Part shown: positions 35,080 to 45,403 of the stretch, piece after piece
Position numbering within the stretch: the stretch's first letter is position 1
Layout: each line of letters starts with the position of its first letter
Source of the DNA: Daucus carota subsp. sativus
Taxonomy: Eukaryota > Streptophyta > Magnoliopsida > Apiales > Apiaceae
NCBI RefSeq assembly: GCF_001625215.2
Contig: NC_030389.2
Span: 42,397,454 to 42,461,453, forward strand
DNA length: 64,000 nt
Direction of reading: 5' to 3'
Position numbers and translations under genes: made by a program
Notes under the pieces: generated by a model
The model's input: the letters and a program-made list of their open reading frames with translations, nothing else
The model's database searches: none
What the model was told of the DNA's origin: nothing

Positions 35080-35689
35080 GCTTAGCTTCCATGATTCTTG
35101 TAAGAGTACACTATTATTCTCTCCGTACATTTTTCTGACCGCACTACCATTTATTCAATTTTTCTGCATAATGTTATGTTTATGGAAATTTACAGTGGAC
35201 TATGAGAACTATTGAGATAGTATGATAAATTCAATTTCTTATAGTAGCTCAAAGCTTGTTTCACTATTCTGTTAAACAGTTGTTAGATTTCGTTCACTTG
35301 AATTGAATGAGACGAGAACGGTACAGAAAACAGTGTATGATATAGTAATAACTAAGTATGAGTTCATTATAAAGATCGTAGGCAAAATGATGAATAGGAG
35401 GCGTGAAACGTTTCTATTATAATATGAGAATTAAATTTCTAGTTCAAATAGTATGGAATGAAATAATTGAATAATGAAAATTATAAAAAAAATTCTCGAT
35501 TACTTCCTAAACTAGAGTACAGATTTTATTTGATTCTCCCTCCATTCTATCCACTTAAATGCAACCTAGTTTTTTTTTTAAATGCTCGGAAATTTCAATT
35601 AGCCAAACGGATAAAAGTAGCTCTTCAGGAACTTTCAACCTGATCTAACTATTTTCAAATGTCACCAATGAGACACTAGGCTAGAGCAA

Positions 35690-37195
35690 GTCCAATTATC
35701 CAATACTAGGGATTTATTTGAGAATGTTTTTAAATATTGTTGTGATAGACAAAAACAATGCTAGTAAAAAAAATGTTGTTGTAGAAATTATATAGTTGTT
35801 TAGTGATTTTTTTAGGTATTTGCATATTTTGAGTTATAATACAAAAATAATAATGCTTTTGATGAGGTTGGATCGCGAAACCTATGACAGCTTCCCGCAA
35901 ACCGCAAAATCTGAAAAGTAACTTTTTGTAAATGCATGAGAGAACTTGCGTTTTCCTAAAAACAAGTTTTGAACTAAAATCCGTTGTTTAGAAAAATTGT
36001 TTTCAGATTTACCAAACAATATTTCACAGGCTTTTCCAGAAAAAACTGCTGCAATACCAAACAGCACCTAAAGCTAAAATAGCTGAATTCATTGCTATAA
36101 TTGAAGACTAAAAATAGCTTTTAGTCTTAAATTACAACTAGTGCTCCAATGCTTAGTTTTATCAAATCTTACTAACTCTTTCGCCAAACTCTTTAATTTT
36201 AGTTCTTTAGATGATGTGGCAAGGATGGTTGTAACTATCTAAAACATAAGACAAACTGTCCACCATTTATAGGACTAAGTATAGCTATACAACCAACTGT
36301 AGCTAGGGATGAGTAGAAACCGAACCAAAAATTAAAACCTACCGAAAATCCCAAAAACTGAACGAAACCGCACCGAATAAAAACCACACCGACACATTGG
36401 TTTTCGTTTTCAAAAATTTTAAAACCGAATACAAACCGAACCGAACCGCAATAATATTTATATTTATTATTATTTTATATATTTAAATATAATATTTAGA
36501 TTATATGAATTATGAAGTATATTTTGTTCTGGCTATTCTAATTTGCTTCAGTCTTTCAGGGTACTTCGAATTCTGAAGTGTACCTGAAATGTTTATTGAT
36601 CTGCATTATGTTCTTTGGTACATATGTAGTTATGTACTATTGTACTCTAAAGTCTGACTACGGGTGCTTACTCTGTGTTTCTGCATCTTCTTCTAAGCTA
36701 ACTCTAGTATGCAAGCATGCAGTAAGTCCATCTTCTCTAGTTTGATACTTTTAGAGTTTTAGTTAACTACTTCTTATAAGTTAATATTGTCCTGGATGAT
36801 CAAATGATACTATAGTTAGGACCAGCACTGTCTTGCAAACCTGATCAAGAAGCATACTTTGTAGCCAAAAGTTAGAAGAGTGTTTTGAGTTATAGACTTT
36901 AATGCCTTTTGAATTGAATATTATGATGTTAACAATCTCTGGTGGGAGGTGGTCCAGAGATCATTGCCGGACTATTCATTGCGCTAGACTTTTAGTGCTC
37001 ATGGTTTTCAAACCGAACCGCTCCATCTAAAACCGAAACCGCTCATATCTAAACCAAACCGCACCAATGATGTTTGGTTTGGTTTCGGTTTTCAATTTCT
37101 GAAACCGCACAATTATGGTTCCGGTTGCGGTTTTAGATGCAAACCGCACCACACACATCCCTAACTATAGCTATACACTGAACTTGCTCTTAGAT
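35690..37195. mobile_element. MITE with GAGCAAGT ends, carrying a nested hAT element
   Basis: CTAGAGCAAGTCCAATTATC at the left and TGAACTTGCTCTTAGA at the right are inverted. The right arm (AACTATAGCTATACACTG) continues the sequence left of the nested element (AGCTATACAACCAACTGTAGC). Without the nested hAT it would be about 640 bp. The minus-strand frame at 35882-36067 is probably not a gene. Confidence 0.5.
36304..37163. mobile_element. Nested hAT-like element (860 bp) rich in AACCGAA repeats
   Basis: Ends TAGGGATGAGTAG and CACACATCCCTA, flanked by ACTGTAGC (36296-36303) and ACTATAGC (37164-37171), 7 of 8 identical. Subterminal regions are full of AACCGAACC and AACCGCACC repeats on the left and their complements on the right. 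It is the same style as the 5.96 kb element at 55590. No transposase. Confidence 0.75.
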
Positions 37196-37462
37196 GTAGA
37201 TTTTAGAGACGAAATGCCCTCAATGTCATCCAGACTAAAAAAAAAGTAAATTGTTAACCATGCAACTCAAATGCTGCTCCTGTCATGGAGATCAACTTTT
37301 ACAAGATGAAATGCAGGTACTCATATTGGATTAAAGTGCATCCCACCCATGTGCTGTAATATTTTTGTTAATTAGAAATACTTAAGTATTAAAGAAGTTT
37401 ACACCCTTTTACTTTCTTCGTCTGACAAGTTTCTTATAACTGGTGCTACATATATTGCCAGT

Positions 37463-40400
37463 CTAATCAATGTTGTGAAAGCCAGGAAGAAGTGAAGTGA
37501 TAAACCCAAAAACAATCATTTGGACCTCCTTTACAATGCCCCACCAGCGATTCCCATCATTGCCTATGCCAGGTTCTTGATCGTTCATAACTGCCTGCTG
37601 TCCATTGTTCTCGGCATGATTCTCATTCTCGGCTCCAGGCTGACCACCTATCATAAAAAGATATATTCAGATCAGAGTTTTGATTGGTGATATCCTCAAC
37701 TCATCTGCAACGTATTATATCTGCAATAAGTAGAGCGGAAAGAGCATGCATGTAACTTTCTTTGGTTTGACAGGTTTAATTCAGTCAAATTAATACCAGT
37801 AGCCGGCCTAAGAATCAACCTCCTTGCTGGGATCCTAAAAAAGGTTGAGAGATCACACTTGTTGTTTGCAGAATTTTTTTAATATACTTTCACACCTAAC
37901 CATTCATGAGTTTAATAGAGCTTTAAAAGGTTGAGAGACACACTTATTGGGTTTGTGTAAAATATATAAGTCAAGGTCTATTGGTTACGGAAACTTTAAT
38001 GTCCATTTCCTTTAAACTAGCATAACTGTATTGCTTTTCTCAAGTAACAAAAGGACTATTGTAGATTATAGCATCCTCTTTCCTTGGAAGCAAAGAGAAC
38101 CAATTTTATTGTTCATCTTCAAGAAATAAGAAGAAATCTATCCTTCACACTGCAAAATCACAGTACCCTTTTTTTCTAAAATACTAAAAGGAAGATACAC
38201 TAAAACCAAGGCCTTTGGCCCAATGGTTGCGAGTTGCGACTCCACTCTCTCTTATGAGAGGTGGAAGGATCGAATCCTCTTTCGGCGATGCTAGAGTTAA
38301 ATCCAAGGTCCCATTCTTGTAAAGCCGATGTGGGGGAGGCACACTCTTATTTGACAAATAATATCAATATAAATGTTTGGTGCGGCTTTGTTTACCCTTA
38401 ACCTATTGGGCTTAGTCCCCTAACTATTGTAACTCTTCAAAAAGAAAAAGGACAATACACCATATGCTGGGATAATACTGAACAAGCAGGAACCTCGCAT
38501 AGGTTTTAATCAGGATTGGTCGTAGTCATGCTTTCTGATAATATAGACATACCTGCCAAAGCAGCATCCCCATTGATGTTATCAGGCCTTCCAGCTGCCC
38601 TTGGAGGTTGAGGAGGTGCAGCTGCTCTCTGCATACCTTGTGACAGCCATCGAACCAATGGCGCAAGGGCTCCAGTTTGATACCTGCAGGCAACAAAAGT
38701 AAAGTATGTTATTACAATTCTTCTGGTGGGCAGGTGGGTGAGGTAAGGAGGATCTGGGACTAATAACTTACAGATATATAAGTGCAGCAAAAAACACAAG
38801 GAGGAAAAGCCTCTGTTTCGATCCATCTTGGTTGAATAGAAAGATTACAGCTGCCAGCTTTAAAATCAGAAACAAGTCAATCTGAAATGCAATCTGAAAC
38901 CTTCTTACTACAACCTGTCTTTGTTGTCCGGGTTGTTGCTGCTGTTGTTCTTGTTGTCGTACTTGGCCTTGCTCCCCACCCATTTGTCCAGCCTCAGAAG
39001 TTGGTGCACCCCTGGAACACAAAATACAATATTTTTATAATGTTAGAGTTCTCCGTCCATGTAAAAAGCTCCATAATATTCCTATTACCTAATTTCAAAT
39101 TGTTGAATATTAGTATAAATTACTAACAGCGTCCTGATACGAAAACAATAAAAGGATCTGTTATTTGTAGAGCTACTTTACTACAGACTTTAATCAAGTA
39201 GTTCTATCACCTTTTGAGAAATATATGCACATACGTATATGAGAAATTGAGAATGTCTTACGTTGGCACATTGTATGTGAAGGGAATAAGGGTGGTCGGT
39301 GGAAATGCCGACATGGGACCCATAAAAGGATATGTTGGAACAGCATAAAGGCCTCCTCTACGGTTCACTTGATCTTGAGCCTGCTGCAGAGGAGGGATAA
39401 GTACTGGGTACATAACTGGAAACATCTGCATACTTTCATTAGGTCCGGGGGAGCCACCTACAGGAGGCACCTGAGATAACAATTAAAAAAATACATTAGT
39501 ACTACTCTACATAGCCGACAAAGTGAGATGGATTCATGAAGGTAATCCAGATTTACAAAGTACAGATGAGCCGGATTGCACCCAAATATAAAAGCAACAC
39601 AAGGGACGGATTACATGTGTTCCATACTTCCATCATAAGTGAATTTAAGTAGCTAGTCATTTATTATTATTGTATAGCCATTAGTTCATTAATTTTACTA
39701 TATTAAGTAGGATTTTTATTTGGTGTATATAATAATTATTTGTAGAATCGGGCCGATCCCAATTTGACTATATTCTTCTATATAAGGAGATTTGGTCATT
39801 TTTATTTCTCAGAGCATATTATAATACACTGTAAATGCTCTGAGCTTTATTTCACATGTTCCTCTGGAAATCATCTAACTCTTTCAGTTTTTTCATTTAT
39901 ATATTTAAAGAGATTACGAGCTATAAAACCTATAATAAAAAATTCTGGACAGCTACATGCCCACGCAGTGAAAACCAGAAAATAGATCGAAATAGTCATC
40001 TATACCAATTCACCAATATTTCTTAATGGGAATCATAAGGTTAAAATTTCTCATATTAATCAGACTAGCTTTGATTTTCACTGACTGTTTGGTGGCTAAA
40101 GACTAGCATATAATAGCTTTAGATTCTTTTAAATATGTCTTTCCCATTCCCTCAATAGACGCGGATGTTATGCTTAAATTATGCCGTCCACGACAAAAAA
40201 GTTATAAAACATTCATATTAATATAGATAAAAAAAACCACAGCGTGAAGTAAGCTATCTTATATATATATATCTTCCCTAAACCTTATAAATGCTTCAGA
40301 GACAAGTCAACCAACACCGAATGTCATATTAAAAGATCCCGTATATGTCGATTTCTGAAAACCTCTAGCACATTTACTTCATCATAAGAACCCATACAAT

Positions 40401-41048
40401 TTTAAATCATCCTTTTAGATAATATATATATAAACATGTATACTATGATTCCGAATCTCTTACATATCATACAATTTGATGCTTCCGCTAAACTACTAAA
40501 ATCAATTGCTTTAAGAAACCAAACACCCAACTCAAATTCCGATACTCACATCCTAAAAAAGAACCAACTAACAAACAAAATCCCACCTCAATATTCAATT
40601 TCCCCATCCTAAAAAACCAACTTCTTCAAGAACCAAAAAACCCAGCTCAAATTCCGATATCCCCAAACCCCATCTTGAAAAATCGAGACACCAAACTTAA
40701 ATTCCAAAATTCAGATCACATTACTAAAACAATCATACGAAACAACCAATCAAGATTCCAGAACCCAGATCATATCATCATAAACCCAATTCACTACACA
40801 AAAATTAAAATTCTCAACTTTCAGAAATCATCACAAAACATACAAAAACCCAATTTTCTCAATCAATCAATCAATCAATTCTCCAACTTCAATCTAAAAA
40901 CCTAATCTTGATCTATCGATACAAGTGATGTGTATGTGTGGTTTAATACACATATATGATGAGAATTGAAGATTAAAAAGCATGAAATAAAAGAGAAGTG
41001 AACCTGGGTTTGCTCATCAGCTGCAGCTTCTTCAATCCCTGCTTTCAT
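37463..41048 (-). CDS. HERP-like two-pass membrane protein of unknown function
   Basis: Five exons, 269 residues: 41004-41048, 39262-39470, 38772-39011, 38553-38683, 37463-37647, all with GT-AG borders and matching phases. The N-terminal part is Pro/Met-rich (residues ~16-84), a Gln-rich stretch follows (~101-115), then two hydrophobic segments (~128-144 and ~153-166), then the motif YQTGALAPLVRWLSQGMQRA, an Asn/Glu-rich linker, and a conserved end with W-W-G-I-V-K-E and F-I-T-S-L-L-P-G. This layout resembles a conserved plant family distantly like animal HERP, an ER membrane protein of the ERAD pathway, but lacking the ubiquitin-like domain. ER location is inference. The last intron contains a SINE. 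The start is the only ATG fitting the first donor. Confidence 0.85.
38203..38450 (+). mobile_element. tRNA-derived SINE in the last intron of the HERP-like gene
   Basis: A box-A-like TGGCCCAATGG (38217-38227) and a box-B-like GGATCGAATCC (38268-38278) lie about 40 bp apart, as in tRNA promoters. The 3' end is A-rich (CAAAAAGAAAAAGG). Flanking GATACACTA (38194-38202) and CAATACACCA (38453-38462) look like a short imperfect target duplication. It is inserted opposite to the host gene. Confidence 0.7.
40256..40990 (-). other. Long first intron, with no other feature seen
   Basis: Intron 1 of the HERP-like gene (39471-41003) is AT/AC-rich with an AATC-repeat at about 40860-40877. The plus-strand frame at 40675-40905 is low-complexity and not a gene. 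Confidence 0.5.
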
Positions 41049-41059
41049 TTTTTTCTTTT

Positions 41060-42600
41060 TCGATTCTCTCAGTTCGGGGAATGTCGTCTATACTTCCATA
41101 TACATGTAATTTTTACGTTCTTCCCCCTTTTCTCAATTTTATATATACTTCCCGAAAAAAAAAATTATATATACTCTCTTTTTACATTTTCAATAATTTA
41201 AAATTTCTTACGATTTTTTAATATATTAATCTTTCCATCCCGACTATTTCTTTATCCTCTTCTTTTTAAATATCTCATCCATTTTTTTATATTTCAAAAC
41301 TCATAAAATAAAATAAAATTTTATAATATAAAACGAAGAAATTCAATTATAATCAATTATGCACTATCATTACTAGATTTTAATTCGCACGATTCGTTTT
41401 TAATATTATATATATAATTTTATTTATAATTTAATTTATATTACAATAATATACATTTTTAATTAAAAATTATAATTTTTAAACAATTAATAAATATTTT
41501 GAGTTAATATATGTTTTTTCATATTTAATAAAAAAAATTATTGGACACGTTAAGTACAATTCTAGTATTAAAACCTTCAAAAATAATTACTTTTTGATGA
41601 AATGAATGATAATATATATTTATTACATATATAATAATTGATATTTAGATCGAGATTATTTTGCGGTGAAATAAAAAACCATCAAAATCTAAATTTTATT
41701 ATTTATATTAAAAAATAATTACGCATCTATATTCTGATCATTTAGTTGTTAACGAAATGAATACTATAACAAGCATCTTTCTCATAAATAAATTTGAACA
41801 CGGAATAAAAAAAATGTCTAATATTCACAAATTGAGGATCAAAAAATAATTTTTATAAAAATAAGAAATTCTAAATAATTTTGGATAGGCTTTTTAGTCA
41901 AAATTAGATGAGCAAATAAAAATGCTGAAGTAAAATTTATTAAAAAAAATTAAAATTATTACATGACATAACAGTATGAAAATATTTACCGATTTGTTTT
42001 TGTGGTCAATGGCAAAATTTGATATCTACATTTTATACTTGTATAACATAGATATTTTTAATATTAAAATTATTTAATATACAAAGAAAATTATTTAAAA
42101 TACATCCGATTATTGTTTATTTTTTCAATCTGACCATTGTAAAACAAAAGTGTTGCATTTTAATTTCACTATGGAACATTTGAAGAGGCACATATAACTC
42201 AAGACATGCAATCACACCATCCCCAACCACACACACACCAAAAAAAACCTGAGCATATAACTACTCATCTAATTTACCGAATGACTTTAGGCAATACAAA
42301 GTGAAGCTGCAATTCTGAGAACATAGCAATAATATATTCAAAAAACAGTTATTTTTATTTTTATTTAGCAGTAGTTACATTGAAATTCAAAAGCCCCATC
42401 TGGACCAATTATTCAATAAATTATAGACTCAGCAATAAAATAACTGTAATGAACAGAATTCTGAAGTTTTAGAAAGAATATGTTTTCGACCCGAATAAAG
42501 TAGATAGCAGTAGCACTAATCTTTGATAAATCCTTGACCTTTACACCTGCTTTTGCCATCAAGTCTTTCCTCCAAATTTACGGCAGGAGGTAACTCAGCT
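41060..42600. other. Intergenic region between two minus-strand genes
   Basis: Promoter of the HERP-like gene on the left and 3' flank of the SANT gene on the right. Very AT-rich. I see no gene or clear transposon end. Confidence 0.5.
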
Positions 42601-42602
42601 GA

Positions 42603-43901
42603 TCAGTCAATGATGAATTGATCATCTTGACTATCTCCTTCAACTCTAGTGTCACCATGCACTATGTCATTCACATGGTGCATGTTCTGCATCATTTGTG
42701 AAAGATAGTGATTGCTAGCTCCAGTATGATCAGGAATACCGGCCGAAGGACCAGTCCATTGTGAAACCATGCCAAGCAAATGGCCAGTAAGGTTCTGCTG
42801 TTCATGAAGGATCCTAGTCTGAATCTGGCTCATCTCAGCTCGGTGCTGATTTAGTGTCTCGTCAATCTTCTTCTTCCACTCTAATCTCCTCCTATTAATC
42901 CTCTCTTCCAACTCAGTCTCGTACATCAACTGTTCTTCTCTTCTTCTTCTGAATCTCTCTTCGCTCTCTTTCTCCATAGATTCCCATTCACTTGTTCTTT
43001 GTCTCCTTAACTTCTCCATATCATTAACCCTCTCTTGTCTTTCATTCTCCCTTTGTTCCCATTTCCTCTCACGCAGCTGCTCATTTTCAGCTCGCAAATG
43101 TTCTCTACGCTGTCTCTCACGCTCTCTCTCCACTTCACGCTGCTCAAACCGAGTTTCAGATTCTCGTAACTGTCCCAACTGATTCGCAAGAAACCCCCAT
43201 GCCTTTTTATCTAATCCCTTCAGCACCTTCCGCTTCTTCCTCGTATCCGACCCCATTGGCTCAAGATCTTGATAAACAAACCCATTATCCCCATCTTCCT
43301 TCAAAAGCCCGCTATTACCACCATTAAAATTCTCCTCCCCTTCTTCCCCATCATACTCAAATTCCAAACCCAAAACACCATTCCCATCCATCCCGCCACC
43401 AAAATCGCCATCTTCACCCTGACCCAAATCCCCAAACGGCACAACATCCATCCCATGACTATTCCCATCAAACCCTTCACCATTCTCATTATTCCCAACC
43501 ACCATCGAATCATTTCCAACAAAAACAGGTCCTACATCCCCAAAAATCTCCTTATACCTCAAAAAATTCGACCAATGTGTCAACCCCTCAACCCAATCAA
43601 ACTCCTCACCCCCGGAATCACCACCAACCGATTCCGTCTTCTTAATCTTCTGCTTCACCAATGAATACTGATGCCTCATATTCTGCACTTTAGTACACAC
43701 ATCTTTCCAAGTCCATTGCCAAGGATACGAAATCGGGTCACGAATATGATGCACAGAATTCACATACAAAGAAATGGGCCTAAATTTTTTCTCCCTGGTT
43801 TTCATCTTAGCTAAACTTCCATCACATACCATCTCTCCATACTTGTCTATCAGAGTCCTCTCCTCTGCCTCACTCCATTTCTTTCTTCTCGAAGGAGGCA
43901 T
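42603..43901 (-). CDS. SANT/trihelix-type DNA-binding protein with C-terminal coiled coil
   Basis: A single coding exon of 432 residues. Residues ~1-90 form a tryptophan-spaced Myb/SANT-like domain (K-K-W-S at 7-10, P-W-Q-W-T-W-K-D-V at 60-68, N-M-R-H-Q-Y at 74-79) as in plant trihelix (GT) proteins. A second conserved block EEFDWVEGLTHWSNFL follows at 99-114. Then comes an acidic Gly/Asn-rich region, a basic nuclear-localisation-like KKRKVLK, and a long Arg/Glu-rich coiled coil (~245-350) suited to dimerisation. Likely a nuclear transcription factor. The start is the ATG at 43901, because the upstream in-frame codons are TTG. A 5'-UTR intron (43911-44048) ends in TTTAG just before the start exon. 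Confidence 0.88.
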   Translation of the reverse strand: MPPSRRKKWSEAEERTLIDKYGEMVCDGSLAKMKTREKKFRPISLYVNSVHHIRDPISYPWQWTWKDVCTKVQNMRHQYSLVKQKIKKTESVGGDSGGEEFDWVEGLTHWSNFLRYKEIFGDVGPVFVGNDSMVVGNNENGEGFDGNSHGMDVVPFGDLGQGEDGDFGGGMDGNGVLGLEFEYDGEEGEENFNGGNSGLLKEDGDNGFVYQDLEPMGSDTRKKRKVLKGLDKKAWGFLANQLGQLRESETRFEQREVERERERQRREHLRAENEQLRERKWEQRENERQERVNDMEKLRRQRTSEWESMEKESEERFRRRREEQLMYETELEERINRRRLEWKKKIDETLNQHRAEMSQIQTRILHEQQNLTGHLLGMVSQWTGPSAGIPDHTGASNHYLSQMMQNMHHVNDIVHGDTRVEGDSQDDQFIID

Positions 43902-43910
43902 CAATAACAA

Positions 43911-44048
43911 CTAAAGATACAAACTTTACATTCATTCACAACTCAAAACCAACAAATCAAATCAAAATCAACAACCCATATCAAATTCTACGAAAAAAAA
44001 CGTCAATTACATACATACATATACAATCAAGATTCACTGAGTACTGAC
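43911..44048 (-). other. 5'-UTR intron of the SANT/trihelix gene
   Basis: The minus strand shows CTCAAG|GTCAGT at 44049/44048 and GTATCTTTAG| at 43911, ten bases before the start ATG. The plus-strand frame at 44058-44357 is therefore probably the antisense of the leader and promoter. Confidence 0.6.
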
Positions 44049-44894
44049 CTTGAGATCATGAAATTGTTAAAAATCTTTGATGGGGTGCTGCCAATTGACA
44101 AGAATAGAACTGGGTTTGCTCCAATTTTGTGTCTTGATTGCAAAGATTGGATTTTTATTTTTTTTTCTGTGTTCTATGTTTTTTACTGGAAGAGAATGAA
44201 AAGCAATTGGGTTTTTGGTGCTAGGGGAGTTTGGAGGCATTTATGGAATTGTACGTGGCAGGATGGTAATAACATTTCTCTGTCGATTAAAGGACCAATA
44301 AAATCGGGCCATTGCTGCACTAGATTCCTGGTGTCCTTTAATAAGTTTTCTTATTAAGCAAAAAAAAAAAAACAACAATTGAAAGAAAAAATACAACAAT
44401 TGCAATACACAAATAAAAGTACTTTTCATGTGACCAAAGAAAAAACTACTTTTTAAACATTGAGATGATTCTATTATTAAAATATCATCAACTTTTGGAT
44501 TTCAAGAATTCTTTTCATAATACTTAAAATATAAATATTATATTAGATAAAGGAGTATACAAAGTTGGTAACGGGATCTTTTGGTCAAGTGTGTTCAATT
44601 ATAAAATATTATAAATTTAATAATACAGATATTGATTTTATTTTATATTTGAATAAATTCATAGATTTTAATAATTTTTTCACTATAAGAAAAATTTAAT
44701 AAAACACAATTTTTTGCATATAATTTTGAGTCGATATCTCTAAAGCCTATGGACCACTTTGTGCTAATATTCAAATTTTCTCCTTAGAAAAAAATTAAGC
44801 ATTTACTTGAGCACTTTCAAGACTTGTGGTTTGTTCTGCAAACATCTATCGGGTGGTGTCAAGTTTCTGCAACTTTTTAATGTCACAAAATTAA

Positions 44895-45149
44895 CATGTT
44901 TACAAAGACAAAGACTACGACCCAGAGTTACCATCTTTTGGGAGGTCTTGGCGTCTTGCTTATCAAAATGGAGCACACACTAACATGATGCATGTGCACG
45001 GATCGGATGGCCCAAGTGGGGGTTTTATCCCTATTATTTCCGGACATTCGGGTTCGACTGTGACTCATCGAGAAGTATTACAAAAGATATTCATTTGTAA
45101 ATCTTACAGAAGGCCACCTTACATGTTCACTGCTACAGAATATACCAAG
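44895..45149 (+). other. Unrecognised exon-like open segment upstream of the kinase gene
   Basis: Open for 85 codons from a TAA at 44892 to a good donor (ACCAAG|GTAAAT) at 45149. The composition is protein-like (DYDPELPSFGRSWRLAYQNG, GPSGGFIPIISGHSG). There is no start codon at its beginning; Met-Met lies at 44985. No partner exon is found before the kinase gene. It may be an orphan or captured exon. Confidence 0.3.
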
Positions 45150-45403
45150 GTAAATACACTTCAATGAACTATGTAACATACTTTTTTAAATCAGCAGTCA
45201 ACAATGAAATTGAATATGGTAAAAAGAGTAGCTTTCCATAGCAGACTTTGAAATGGTCAGTCAACTAGGATGTGATTCATAATCTGCTCATTGCTCAATG
45301 TTTTTGTGACAATTGGAAGAACAAAGAAATACCACCTATAACATATGCTTAATCATCCATATTTTTTGTACAAATACAAAGTCTCCACAACACAATACCA
45401 GGT

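Noticed and set aside
43269..43664. 131-codon plus-strand frame
   Set aside because: Antisense shadow of the SANT/trihelix coding exon, with biased Ile/Pro composition.
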